A stretch of DNA of 38,779 bases, from contig DASPTU010000062.1 of assembly GCA_035623255.1 (NCBI GenBank), positions 1-38,779 of the forward strand, written 5' to 3'. The notes beneath the pieces were generated by a model. The model searched no databases, was not told the DNA's origin, and saw only the letters and a list, made by a program, of their open reading frames with translations. The stretch is from JAFAGX01 sp035623255. GTDB taxonomy: Bacteria > Acidobacteriota > Terriglobia > Terriglobales > Acidobacteriaceae. Made by a program: the position numbers and the translations under genes. Position 1 is the stretch's first letter, and the number at the start of each line of letters is the position of its first letter. This document shows positions 8,264-17,119 of the stretch, in pieces.

Positions 8264-9804
8264 TTTGTGTTCAGCATGCGCCGTGTGATCTCCTCAACCG
8301 GCGCGTGGTCATCCGTGAACACAGAGGTCCCAGCCGGTACCTTGAGGTCGTTAATCAGCGTCTCGGCACGTCGCGCAAGGCGTTTGGCTGCGGGATCACC
8401 CTGGAAATTCTCAAGCCGTTCATGAATTGAAGCCGCCGTTGTTTCCTGCGGAAAGGCCAGAAGCATGAAGTTTCCGTTATCAACCGGGAGGACCAGCACG
8501 GATGGAAATACCTGCCGTAAAGTGGCGACGGTCGAAATCAATAACTCCTGCCTGCGGCTCGCGTCAAACAAGTTCATCATCAACAAGCCATCTGGGGACA
8601 TATGCTCTCGCACCGCCCGGAAGAACTCGCGGGTGACGAGGTAAAACGGAATATAAGGCCCACCCTGGTAGAGGTCCACATGTACCAGATCGTAGACGCT
8701 TTGACTTCTCGCGAGCCAGGGGCGGGCGTCCGCAACATGGATGTGAAGTTTGCCGTCCTGAGGGTTCATTCCGAAAAAGCGAACGGCCGCTTCGACCACC
8801 GCAGGGTCAATCTCGACCGCATCAACCTCGACCTCGGGTGCCGTGACCCTGGTAGACGCGATGGAGCCGCCGCCGCCGAGCCCCAGCACCAGCAACCGTT
8901 CTGCCGGCGCCAGCAGTGGTCCAAGAGCGAAGTCGTCGTAGTAGTGCCCCGTCCATCCGCCAGGGTCACCGCGTATGGTGTGTACGCTTCGTTCGTCGTT
9001 CAGGTCAAGGATCAGCCACTTCCCCCTGCGAACCACGCGCACCAGGTTATAGGCTGACTCCGATGCCCAGACGGTGCTCCGAGGCCAGACCCTCGATGGC
9101 ACAAACGGCAGAATTGCAGCGATTAACCCGAGTGTCAGCAATGCGGCACGAAGCTGCAGCGCCAGTCCTGCGACGGCCGTCACTGCGGACAGGAGACAGA
9201 TGACCTCTAATGTTTTCTGCGTCCCCAGATGCGGCACGAGGAAAAAACTGGTGCTGAGTATTCCTGCGATGCTGCCGATTGTGGAAACCGCATAAATCCT
9301 GCCGGCTACCGATCCGATCCGTCCCGCTTGTGCCAGCAAACGAATCAGAAAAGGGCAAGCGGTTGCCATGGCTGTCATTGGCGGCGCGAAGACGACGAGG
9401 CTGGCGAGTGTGGTTCCGGTGAAGTCTCCCAGCCTCACAGAGGAGCGGAGCAGAGAATGCACCGTGAAGAGAATGCCAAGCTGATACAGCGCACTGCCGA
9501 GAATCGTGCAATAAAGAGCAAGGTCGGTTCGGCTGCGATCGGCGATCCAGCCGCCGAGCGCGTAGCCCACGGCAAGCGCGGCCATCACGACCGAGATCAT
9601 GCTGCCCCATACGTAGATCGAGTACCCGAAGTAGGGAGCATATAGGCGAAAGGCCACGAGTTCCTGCGCCATGATGATTGCACCCGTGAAAGCAGGGGTA
9701 GCAAACCACAGGGCCAGGCGGACTGGACTCACACACTCGGCGGCAACGCGTTCTGAGCGGACCGCAGTAAACCTGCCCGGCAGGACTTGGTATTGAGCAC
9801 TCAT
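8257..9804 (-). CDS. Membrane protein with spermidine-synthase-like (aminopropyltransferase) domain
   Basis: A 515-aa protein from ATG 9804, which has GAGG about 7 nt upstream; the longer frame to 9927 has no ribosome site. Residues ~28-235 form about seven or eight membrane helices. Residues ~245-500 are a Rossmann methyltransferase-like domain of the spermine/spermidine synthase type: LGLGGGGS at 308-314 binds the nucleoside cofactor, VEIDP at 330-334 binds ribose, and YDLVHVD ends with D377. Such fusions are widespread and mostly uncharacterised; polyamine synthesis is not assured. It is transcribed convergently with ric. Confidence 0.88.
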   Translation of the reverse strand: MSAQYQVLPGRFTAVRSERVAAECVSPVRLALWFATPAFTGAIIMAQELVAFRLYAPYFGYSIYVWGSMISVVMAALAVGYALGGWIADRSRTDLALYCTILGSALYQLGILFTVHSLLRSSVRLGDFTGTTLASLVVFAPPMTAMATACPFLIRLLAQAGRIGSVAGRIYAVSTIGSIAGILSTSFFLVPHLGTQKTLEVICLLSAVTAVAGLALQLRAALLTLGLIAAILPFVPSRVWPRSTVWASESAYNLVRVVRRGKWLILDLNDERSVHTIRGDPGGWTGHYYDDFALGPLLAPAERLLVLGLGGGGSIASTRVTAPEVEVDAVEIDPAVVEAAVRFFGMNPQDGKLHIHVADARPWLARSQSVYDLVHVDLYQGGPYIPFYLVTREFFRAVREHMSPDGLLMMNLFDASRRQELLISTVATLRQVFPSVLVLPVDNGNFMLLAFPQETTAASIHERLENFQGDPAAKRLARRAETLINDLKVPAGTSVFTDDHAPVEEITRRMLNTNQ

Positions 9805-9936
9805 TGGATAACCTCGCGCAATCCGCCCCGGAACGGCCGCAGCCCGAAGACCGTCGCGAACGTTGCCGACGATCGCGGGCCGTACCCATGGGCAGCAAAC
9901 GGGGCCGTCCACTTTGGCGACGGCCATACCGAGGGG

Positions 9937-10656
9937 TTACTGGACCGCCGGCAAGATGGCGATGACAGTGTTAGTGGTCATATCAAACGCCATGATGTCG
10001 GAGACGACTGCGCCCCCCGTGGTCGTCACCACAGCACGCAAATCGGTGGGCGAATAAGCAGCTCCATGCGTGAAGGTGAAGGTCAAGGTCTGGCCCGCAC
10101 TTATCCCTCCTGATCTCGTAAACGCGGTAGTGCCAGCGCGTGCAATGACGACCAATTCGTATTGAGTCGCGGTGCTGCCTGGGTTTGTGATGGTAACCGC
10201 TCCCGTTTGCCCTCCTAAGAATTGCAGAGCGGGAGTGTACAGGCTTGTGCCCGGCGTTATATAGGGCAAAGCGGCGTCGACTTCGCCATTGGAACCTAGA
10301 ACGGCGACATCAGCAACAATGGTGCTAGCGCCTCCGGTAACGTTCGCGCTGTAGCTGGCAGCTGTGGCCCCATTCTGGAATACGATGGGAATAGTCTGAT
10401 TTGCCGCCAGGCTGAACGTCTTTGTCATGACCACTGTGCCACCGGCATTGACAATGTTTACGGTTACGCTGTCGAGCGCCTCGTCAGTGATATTCGATAC
10501 GATGACCTGCAGTTCCTGCGACGGACCCAGCTGTACAGCCGGAACAATTAGGTCGACCAGGGTGAAGGCCTTCGATTTGACTACATAGCCAAGGCTCAAG
10601 ATTGCCCCAGCGACGAACAGGGCAACCAGTTTCTGAAACGTTCCCAGCTTCTTCAT
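9937..10656 (-). CDS. Secreted protein of unknown function
   Basis: A 239-aa protein from ATG 10656, with AGGAGA 6 nt upstream. N-terminal residues 1-30 (KKLGTFQKLVALFVAGAILSLGYVVKSKA) are a signal peptide or anchor. The rest is rich in T, V, A, G and S with alternating beta patterns (VIVSNITDEALDSVTVNIVNAGG, GAVTITNPGSTATQYELVVIARAG), suggesting two immunoglobulin-like beta sandwiches. There are no cysteines or catalytic motifs. It is the last gene of the minus-strand set that starts at 12328. An exported adhesin-like or matrix role is a guess. Confidence 0.75.
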   Translation of the reverse strand: MKKLGTFQKLVALFVAGAILSLGYVVKSKAFTLVDLIVPAVQLGPSQELQVIVSNITDEALDSVTVNIVNAGGTVVMTKTFSLAANQTIPIVFQNGATAASYSANVTGGASTIVADVAVLGSNGEVDAALPYITPGTSLYTPALQFLGGQTGAVTITNPGSTATQYELVVIARAGTTAFTRSGGISAGQTLTFTFTHGAAYSPTDLRAVVTTTGGAVVSDIMAFDMTTNTVIAILPAVQ

Positions 10657-10776
10657 GACTTTCTCCTTTTCTTGCAGGTTCAACAGCAACTCAGCAACCA
10701 GGCCCTCCCCGGCCCGGCCGCCGGATTTCTGAAATCAGTCCGTTTACTCGTTGGCAGTTCTCCAGTTCCGCTGACA

Positions 10777-11913
10777 TCAGCAACCACTGCTGAGGGCGTG
10801 CACGTCGTAATATTTATTGCTCGTAGTTACCCCCGGCGGGACGTCGGCCAGTGCGAAGCTGTGAATGGCGGAAATCGTGTTCGAGCTTACGTTGTTGTCG
10901 ATCGTGCACCCGAAATCGATGCCGTTCAGTGCTTGCGAGATGATGTTGCCTTCGATCTTCAGCGGCGGGGGTGGTCCGTTGTTTGTGCTGAGCTGGATAG
11001 CATCCCCGCCGGCATCAAAGATTGTGTTGGAGGTCACCGAAAACGTTGTCGATGCAGCGCAGAGGCAGGCCAGCAGTTGGATCCCAGCGGCATAGCTGCC
11101 AACGTCCACCACCGTGTTCCCCGAGATGGAGCCGGCAGATGGCACTGCCACCGCGATGCCGAAACAACCACCCTCGCCGGCGCAGAAGTTGGTACTGACG
11201 GGCTTGGTCGGTCCCAGGACGATGTTGTCGCTTATAGTCACAGACGCTCCGCCCCCGGTGAGGATGCCGCCAATTGCAGTTGGGTCTGGCGCGATCGTAT
11301 TCGCTTCGATTTTCACCGTCATCTCGGCGCCGGAATTGCTCTCGTCGGTTGCCAGAATCCCGTAGAGGTTAAAACTGTGTACGTTGCTGTTCTCAACGGT
11401 TACGGTGTTAGCGGATTCCGCCAAATCAATTCCCACCCCGCCGGCCCCTCTCTGAAATCGAGTCTCGACGTGATCCAGCGTGCCGGAGGTGTCTGCATAG
11501 TAGATTCCATAGACTCCGCTGCCGATTATCCCGTCGCCATCGACAATGACATTGGTGATGTTGACGGTGCCGGCATTGATGACGCACACCTGCATGACGA
11601 TATTCACATTCCCTCCGCACTCTGCCAGACCGCCGGGCGGCGCGGTGATGACAACCTGTGCCGCGTTCCCGTTGGAGACCCCTTCCAGGGTCACGGAATT
11701 GCGTATGAAAAGCTGCTCGGGGTAGGTTCCGGCGCAGACCTTGACCACGTTCGGCAGGTGTATATCTCCTAGTGCCGCCGATATGGTCGTGAAGTTGGTG
11801 ACAGACGATCCCAGGCAGCCCCCTACCTGGTAAGTGACCGTAGCGGATGCCAATGGCACGTAAACGACAAACAGTGCCGCGCAGACGAACAGCACCGGCT
11901 TGATTCGAAACAT
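10777..11913 (-). CDS. Secreted right-handed parallel beta-helix protein
   Basis: A 378-aa protein from ATG 11913, with GGAGG 10 nt upstream and followed at once by a signal peptide (MFRIKPVLFVCAALFVVYVPLASA). The body consists of ~22-residue beta-helix rungs with N/G/V patterns (VTISDNIVLG, SISGNTVVDVG, FSVTSNTIFDAGG, PLKIEGNIISQALNG), as in NosD/pectate-lyase-like PbH1 proteins. The opening segment with ISAALGDIH and VVKVCAGTYPEQLFI is the usual start of this fold in exported proteins. Carbohydrate binding or cleavage is possible, but no catalytic residues can be assigned. It probably shares an operon with the genes on either side. Confidence 0.82.
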   Translation of the reverse strand: MFRIKPVLFVCAALFVVYVPLASATVTYQVGGCLGSSVTNFTTISAALGDIHLPNVVKVCAGTYPEQLFIRNSVTLEGVSNGNAAQVVITAPPGGLAECGGNVNIVMQVCVINAGTVNITNVIVDGDGIIGSGVYGIYYADTSGTLDHVETRFQRGAGGVGIDLAESANTVTVENSNVHSFNLYGILATDESNSGAEMTVKIEANTIAPDPTAIGGILTGGGASVTISDNIVLGPTKPVSTNFCAGEGGCFGIAVAVPSAGSISGNTVVDVGSYAAGIQLLACLCAASTTFSVTSNTIFDAGGDAIQLSTNNGPPPPLKIEGNIISQALNGIDFGCTIDNNVSSNTISAIHSFALADVPPGVTTSNKYYDVHALSSGC

Positions 11914-11971
11914 GACTTTGGTTCCTCCGTTCTGCACTTTGCAATCACGACCGGTACAACCTGAATTCGCT

Positions 11972-12328
11972 TCACAAACTGCCTCGGCCTGAAATTGTTC
12001 CTCGCGCTTTTGCATCTTTTGCCAGAGACCTCAAAAGCGACTCCAGACAGGCAAAGGGTTCCCCGTTCTCTCCCACGCAAACGTGCCAATCCACTGATTT
12101 GCCATCGCCCCGTAGTGCTGGCTGGGTCCTTCCGGAAAGTTTTTCGGCCTCTTCCAGGTTGATCGTCCCCACTTCCCGGCCACATTCCTGGCACCAACCG
12201 TGCGTCGATCGCCGGCGGATAATAAAGAGCTGGTCGGTTTGTACGGTGACTTCCAGTCTTCCAGGAGCTGAAACCCTCTGCACCAGCGTCTTTGCCCATC
12301 GCCGAAATCGTGATAGATTGCTTGCCAC
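11972..12328 (-). CDS. Small HTH/zinc-ribbon-like DNA-binding protein
   Basis: A 118-aa protein starting with GTG. Residues ~28-50 read QLFIIRRRSTHGWCQECGREV, a Cys-x-x-Cys segment, followed by LEEAEKLSG and the ending HVCVGENGEPFACLESLLR. From memory, many acidobacterial genomes encode similar small proteins with a CxxC segment, an A-x-L-x-G helix-turn-helix start and a final LVCLxSL. In this copy the middle helix (normally of the IYRWVE type) looks altered (RTQPALRGDGKSVDWHV). It is divergent from the winged-helix regulator and 58 bp upstream of the beta-helix gene, so it may head that operon. The start codon is uncertain. Confidence 0.6.
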   Translation of the reverse strand: MASNLSRFRRWAKTLVQRVSAPGRLEVTVQTDQLFIIRRRSTHGWCQECGREVGTINLEEAEKLSGRTQPALRGDGKSVDWHVCVGENGEPFACLESLLRSLAKDAKARGTISGRGSL

Positions 12329-12410
12329 GTTTGCGCGGCCCGTTGGCCTTTGTCACTTGAACGGCGTGGATGCTGGCTCAGGTGGCCTTCAGAAGTCTTT
12401 AAGAAAGCCA

Positions 12411-12440
12411 TCAAGAAATCTCAAAGATTCTCAAGACTGG
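12411..12440 (+). promoter_or_regulatory. Three 10-bp-phased direct repeats before the winged-helix regulator
   Basis: TCAAGAAATC, TCAAAGATTC and TCAAGACTGG follow each other exactly at 12411, 12421 and 12431, and AAGAAAGCCA precedes them. OmpR/PhoB-type winged helices bind tandem direct repeats with ~10-11 bp period, so this is a plausible autoregulatory operator. It lies 2 bp before the chosen ATG. Confidence 0.5.
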
Positions 12441-12442
12441 CT

Positions 12443-14785
12443 ATGCTGAACAACGCAAGGCGCTTCTACGAATTCGGCCCCTTCCGGGTTGACCCTCATC
12501 AGCGCCGACTGCTGCGCCAAAATCAGCCCGTGCCGCTGCAACCCAAGGCCTTCGACATCCTGCTGGTGCTGGTCGAAAACTCGCACAAGGTGGTTTTGAA
12601 AGACGACCTGATGAAAACCGTGTGGCCGGACACATTCGTCGAAGAGTCCAATCTTTCGCAGCACATTTTTGTCCTGCGCAAGACTCTGGGCGACGCAGTG
12701 GAGGAAAGACGCTACATCGTGACTGTGCCCGGACGAGGTTATCGCTTCGCGCAGACGGTGCGGGCAGTTGCGGTTGAGGAAGAAGAGAAACAAGAAGAAC
12801 AAGAAGAGCAGATTGTGGTCGCTAGGCGGTCGCTGGCAAGAGTGGTCATTGAGCGGGACAGAAAGAAAGACCAGCGATTTTGGCTGGCAGCCGGGGCTTT
12901 GGTCGTGGCCACTCTGGTTGCTGCCGGACTGTTCTGGCGATCGCAGCGAAAACCGAAGCTGACCGAGAAAGACACCGTCGTTCTCGCCGATTTCGACAAC
13001 AAAACCGGGGATCCGGTTTTCGACGGGACGTTGCGCCAAGGGCTCTCTGCGCAGTTGGCGCAGTCGCCGTTCTTGAACCTGCTCTCAGACTCGGGCGTGG
13101 CACACACGCTTTCGCTGATGGGACGGCCCAAAGACGCGCCACTTAAAGCCGAGTTGGGACGGGAGGTATGCCAACGCACGCAGAGCGCAGCGGTCCTGGA
13201 CGGAACCATTGCACAGATCGGCGTGCGATATCTACTCACCCTGAAAGCGGTCAACTGCTCAACCGGTGAGTTGCTAGCCAGCACTGCGGCCGAGGCCAGC
13301 GACAAGAATCATGTTCTCGCCGCTTTGGGCAAGATCGCATCCGAGACCCGCAGCAAACTAGGCGAGTCCCTGGCCTCGGTTGAGAAATATGACGTGCGAC
13401 CCGAGGAGGTGACCACGCCGTCCCTGGAAGCGCTGCGGGCTTACGATCTTGCTCATCAGGCCCTGTCGGCCAACCGCGCCGTTGAATCCGTGCCCTTGTA
13501 CAAACGCGCCATCAGTCTGGATCCGAATTTCGCGATGGCCTATCTGGGGCTGGGAGTTGACTACTTCAACCTGGACGAGACCGATCAGGCGGCCGAGAAC
13601 GTGCACAAGGCTTACCAACTGCGCGACCGTGTGAGCCAGCGGGAGAAACTGGGCATCGAGGGCATCTACTATGCGGTGGTCGAGCGAAACTTCGAAGCGG
13701 CGCGCAATTCATACTTGCTGGAAAGGCAGATCTATCCGCGCGCGTGGGCGACCCTGGCGAACTTGGGTGTTTCTTACGGCTACCTTGGCGATTACGACAG
13801 AGCTCTGGCCTCCACTCAGAAAGCTTTGGAATCAGCTCCCGGCAACTTACAACAGCTCACGAACGTAATGATGGAATACACGCACAGCAACCGCCTGCAG
13901 GAAGCCGAGGCCACCGCACGGGAGGCCCAGAGTCACAATCTCGATGGTCCGTTCCTCCACGCCTGCCTCTATCAGGTTGAGTTTCTCAAGCACGATACGG
14001 CCGGAATGGAGCGGGAGGCAGCGCAGGTAGTTGGCAAGGCTGGGTTCGATGACCTCATTTTCTACTATGAATCCGACACGGCTGCTTACGGCGGACAATT
14101 CGTGAAAGCGAGGGAGCTGACGCGGCGCGCTGCGGACTCCGCCTCGCGATCCGGCGAGAAAGAAACTACGGCGGAGTATGAATCCGAAGCTGCTGTGCGG
14201 GAGGCGCTCGTCGGCAATCCGGCTTTGGCCAAAAGCCAAGCCAGGAACGCACTAGCACTCTCATCCGGAAGAGATGTAGTGGCGATCGCGGTCATTGCTC
14301 TGGCGATGGCTGGCGATTCCCTCGGTACTCAGCTGAGCGACGATCTGGGCAAGCGCTTCCCGGATGACACAGCTCTGAAATATAGCCTGTTACCCTCAGA
14401 GCGTGCCGCCGCGGCGCTGCTCACCGGCGATTCCGTGAGGGCACTAACTGCACTGGCGGGCACGCCGTACGAATTGGGTCAGACCGTACAACAAGTAACC
14501 TTCGTTCTTTACCCAGCGTATCTTCGCGGTGAAGCTTACTTGGCAGCGGGGCAGGGCGCGGCGGCCGCCGCCGAGTTTCGGAAGATTGTCGATCATCCGG
14601 GACTTGTCCAGAATGAACCCATCGGTGCGCTCGCGCATTTGGGACTAGGTAGGGCTTATGCTATGTCACACCACGCGACGGAGGCGAAGACCGAGTACCA
14701 AAACTTCCTATTGATATGGAAAGACGCCGACCCCGACATCCCCATCCTAAAAGAAGCCAAAGCCGAGTACGCAAAGTTACAGTAG
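12443..14785 (+). CDS. CadC-like winged-helix regulator with TPR sensor domain
   Basis: A 780-aa protein. Residues 8-103 are an OmpR/PhoB-type winged helix (FGPFRVDPHQRRL, KAFDILLVLVENS, YIVTVPGRGYRF). A Glu/Gln-rich linker (111-125) leads to one membrane helix at 147-165, then a TolB-N-like segment (VVLADFDNKTGDPVFDGTLRQGL) and TPR repeats to the C-terminus (for example AMAYLGLGVDYFNLDETDQA). It is an inner-membrane one-component regulator, DNA-binding inside and sensing outside. The ATG at 12443 is preferred over an in-frame TTG at 12350 because residues added upstream would be translated from the phased repeats. It is a common acidobacterial paralogous family; signal and targets are unknown. 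Confidence 0.92.
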   Translation: MLNNARRFYEFGPFRVDPHQRRLLRQNQPVPLQPKAFDILLVLVENSHKVVLKDDLMKTVWPDTFVEESNLSQHIFVLRKTLGDAVEERRYIVTVPGRGYRFAQTVRAVAVEEEEKQEEQEEQIVVARRSLARVVIERDRKKDQRFWLAAGALVVATLVAAGLFWRSQRKPKLTEKDTVVLADFDNKTGDPVFDGTLRQGLSAQLAQSPFLNLLSDSGVAHTLSLMGRPKDAPLKAELGREVCQRTQSAAVLDGTIAQIGVRYLLTLKAVNCSTGELLASTAAEASDKNHVLAALGKIASETRSKLGESLASVEKYDVRPEEVTTPSLEALRAYDLAHQALSANRAVESVPLYKRAISLDPNFAMAYLGLGVDYFNLDETDQAAENVHKAYQLRDRVSQREKLGIEGIYYAVVERNFEAARNSYLLERQIYPRAWATLANLGVSYGYLGDYDRALASTQKALESAPGNLQQLTNVMMEYTHSNRLQEAEATAREAQSHNLDGPFLHACLYQVEFLKHDTAGMEREAAQVVGKAGFDDLIFYYESDTAAYGGQFVKARELTRRAADSASRSGEKETTAEYESEAAVREALVGNPALAKSQARNALALSSGRDVVAIAVIALAMAGDSLGTQLSDDLGKRFPDDTALKYSLLPSERAAAALLTGDSVRALTALAGTPYELGQTVQQVTFVLYPAYLRGEAYLAAGQGAAAAAEFRKIVDHPGLVQNEPIGALAHLGLGRAYAMSHHATEAKTEYQNFLLIWKDADPDIPILKEAKAEYAKLQ

Positions 14786-14967
14786 GTCACGATACAACAA
14801 CAGGATCATCGGCTCGAAGATTGAGCGCACCTCCCTTGAGTCGACCCACTTTTCATTGGAAGTTTCATCGTATGTTCGCACCCACCTGAGACTGCTTTGC
14901 CCCACCTCACAGCCTCGAAGAGCCCTCTACGTTATTGAAAACTATCGCGTCCACTTACTTATGCTCA

Positions 14968-15015
14968 GATTTCTAATCCGAGGGTTGCAGGTTGGATTCC
15001 TGCCGCGCCTACCAG
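14968..15015 (+). repeat. tRNA-Arg(UCU) 3'-half, copy 2
   Basis: 47 of 48 positions are identical to 3002-3049; the only change is G at 14994 in place of C, inside the T-loop (TTGGATT). Identity begins at the same point in the anticodon stem. Upstream sequence is unrelated to copy 1 and gives no 5' half. It lies 83 bp from the ppk1 remnant. Confidence 0.8.
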
Positions 15016-15077
15016 TTCGTTCATCGCTAGGGCGCAACCCGGGCACTCAACACACGGTTTCTTCCTAGCCGAACATC

Positions 15078-15093
15078 CCTGATGCCAATCAGG
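15078..15093. other. Perfect hairpin CCTGAT-GCCA-ATCAGG
   Basis: A 6-bp stem with a 4-nt loop lies just after the stop of the ppk1 remnant on the minus strand. It has no T-run. It may be the old ppk1 transcription terminator or chance. Confidence 0.3.
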
Positions 15094-15098
15094 CGACT

Positions 15099-15574
15099 TC
15101 AGTCTGCGCTCATGGCGAGAGCCGGTCGCTCCGGAATCGAATCAAATTCGGTTTCCATCTTCTTCTCCGCCAATTTCACAAAAAAATCCTGCACGCTAAA
15201 TCGGGTGCATTGCGGCCGCTTCCGACGGCCCCGTTGTCATGGGCGCGGGTGTAAATGCCGTCAGGACCCAGAAGACGAGTTTTGCTGTTGTCGCGAAGAT
15301 AGTTCAACAAAATCTTTTCAGAGACGCGCTGGCGAAGCGACAAGTCCTTTAACGGAAACATTACCTCGACACGCTCGTAAAGATTGCGCGGCATCCAGTC
15401 GGCGCTTCCAAGGTAAATCTCCGCAGTGCCGCCATTTTCAAAGTAGAAGATCCGGCTGTGCTCCAGGAATCTTCCCACTATGCTGCGCACACGAATTCGA
15501 TGGCTTAGTCCCCGAACATTCGGGCGCAAAGCACATCCGCCACGTACGATCAGGTCAATCTCAACTCCAGCGCG
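15099..15574 (-). pseudogene. ppk1: Remnant of polyphosphate kinase 1, C-terminal end only
   Basis: About 158 codons match the C-terminal catalytic domain of PPK1, normally ~700 aa. Recognisable parts are AGVEIDLIVRGGCALRP, RVRSIVGRFLEHSRIFYF, IYLGSADWMPRNLYERVEV and LLGPDGIYTR. Before AGVEID the frame meets a TAG (15575-15577) and the similarity ends. Near 15198-15201 one T is missing, shifting the frame: restoring it continues as FSVQDFFVKLAEKKME and ends at the TGA at 15099-15101. The N-terminal ~75% of the gene is absent from the window. This is a decayed end fragment, not a working enzyme, and it abuts tRNA fragment copy 2. Confidence 0.85.
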
Positions 15575-15683
15575 CTAAGGGCGCCCACAATCACACCTGG
15601 GGAATGATCCGCTGAGCGAGTGCAGTCGTTTCCGTTGCTACTAAAATTGCGCTCGAGATGAGACTCGCAGCTCGGAGAGGGTA

Positions 15684-16991
15684 CTAAAGAGACTTCAGGA
15701 ATTCGATGATTGCTTCCTGGTCATCTCTCTTCAGCTTCTCAAATTGCTGATTACTATGGCTTGCCTCGCCGGCATGACGGGTGATCGCATCGCGAAATGT
15801 CAGCGATACGCCATCATGCATGAGGCGTGGGCGTAAACGGACTCCCCATAACGGGGCGGTCCGTATTTTGTTCCGACTACTCTCGAAATCCTGCTTGGAA
15901 AGATACCCCGACATCATCTGAAAGACTTTATTTCCGTAGTGTTCCCGCGTGGCTTGTAGAATACCGTCCCCCGTACCAACATCGTGCATTAGAAAATCCC
16001 CGTACGGATGAAATGTGATTGAGCCGAGCGCGCTCGGAATTGTATAGGTGCTGCCATTGATCTTGGTTCCGGCGGGAGCCGTAGTCAGTGTGTCCACGTG
16101 GCAAGTCGCGCAGCCGACCTTATCAAACAGGTGCTCGCCTTTCTGTGCAACCGCGCCGCTCGCTATCTGGGAATCACGAGCAGGTGCTTTAGTGGCTCGC
16201 ACAAATCGCGCAAAATGATCAATATCAGAGAGGCCGTCGGGCCCGGGTGTGTCATTCGGCTCCGTCACCGTGTTACAAAGCTTCGTTACCTCGTCCGGTT
16301 GAAGCCGATTCGTTATACCCATCTCATTGAGATAAGCGTCTGCCGCGAACGACAGCAGGCTGGCGTGCTGGTCCTTCCAGCCAAATTTGCCCACACTCAT
16401 CTGCCCGGGTGCTTCTACAATTGGCACCTCGAGAATCTGTCCGCATATTTTGCGATGCGACGACTTGCATTGTTTCTCGGCGAGATCAATGAGTGTTTGG
16501 TCAGCAACTGCCTCGACAAACCCATCCCCCAATAGATTCAAAGAAAGTCGCAATGTCCGGACCGTTTCTGTTTCTGGAACTCGCTCTTGAATCTCGTCGT
16601 TAAGAAAGTCAGCATTGGGGCAAATAGCGCGATCATTGACGAGAGACCGGCCAGAGATCACCTCAGCCCCATGCGCAATCGGAATGTCTGGATTCTGGAA
16701 GCGCCCATTGGGCTCCTGATGGCCCACACGCAATTCCGTTACCTGGGAGGCGGCACCCGAAACCGGACTCTGATGACACTCGCGACAGGATTGTGCGTTA
16801 TATAAAGGACCAAGGCCGTCACTGATTTTTTCTATTTCTTCAAACTTGGCTTGATCGGCCTGGTGCGTCGGGTCATCCACCATTCCATTACTTTTGTTGT
16901 CGAAGCCGGTGGGTGCTTCCGACGACGGCGAGGCGGCCAAAGCTAACAGAGCCAGGGCAACAATAGAAACGAATAAGAATAAATGTCGCAT
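15684..16991 (-). CDS. Exported di-haem c-type protein, DUF1111 (DHOR/thiol oxidoreductase-like)
   Basis: A 435-aa protein from ATG 16991, with AGGGGA 5 nt upstream. A signal peptide occupies residues 1-20. Two c-type haem motifs are present: CRECH at 69-73 and CATCH at 294-298. LGDGFVEAV near 155 and the MHDG and AITRHAGEA segments near the C-terminus match the family of di-haem oxidoreductases related to cytochrome c peroxidase. It acts in the periplasm; the physiological substrate is not known for most members. It is divergent from padR. The longer ORF start at 17042 is rejected because the signal peptide and ribosome site fit residue 18. Confidence 0.9.
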   Translation of the reverse strand: MRHLFLFVSIVALALLALAASPSSEAPTGFDNKSNGMVDDPTHQADQAKFEEIEKISDGLGPLYNAQSCRECHQSPVSGAASQVTELRVGHQEPNGRFQNPDIPIAHGAEVISGRSLVNDRAICPNADFLNDEIQERVPETETVRTLRLSLNLLGDGFVEAVADQTLIDLAEKQCKSSHRKICGQILEVPIVEAPGQMSVGKFGWKDQHASLLSFAADAYLNEMGITNRLQPDEVTKLCNTVTEPNDTPGPDGLSDIDHFARFVRATKAPARDSQIASGAVAQKGEHLFDKVGCATCHVDTLTTAPAGTKINGSTYTIPSALGSITFHPYGDFLMHDVGTGDGILQATREHYGNKVFQMMSGYLSKQDFESSRNKIRTAPLWGVRLRPRLMHDGVSLTFRDAITRHAGEASHSNQQFEKLKRDDQEAIIEFLKSL

Positions 16992-17119
16992 CGTTTCCCC
17001 TTTTTGCGACGAAGCGCTTTCCTGTGAATAGCATTTGACCATCCGGGAAACAAGTGCCCAGAATGACGCATTTGATTCGATTTTGCCGACAGCCCATCCA
17101 GCACGATGTTATTTACCAC

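Larger units (their letters stand above)
14786..15098. other. Intergenic region with tRNA 3'-half and hairpin
   Basis: No gene seen. It contains tRNA fragment copy 2 and, near the ppk1 remnant, a 16-nt perfect hairpin. No transcription terminator with a T-run was found after the winged-helix regulator gene. Confidence 0.5.

Noticed and set aside
9805..9927. 41-residue N-terminal extension of the aminopropyltransferase-like protein
   Set aside because: No ribosome site at 9927, and GAGG is properly spaced before ATG 9804.
12186..12202. CTGGCACCAACCGTGCG, resembling a sigma-54 promoter
   Set aside because: It lies within the HTH-like coding gene, faces the wrong way for that gene, and has no palindrome upstream like the two accepted sites.
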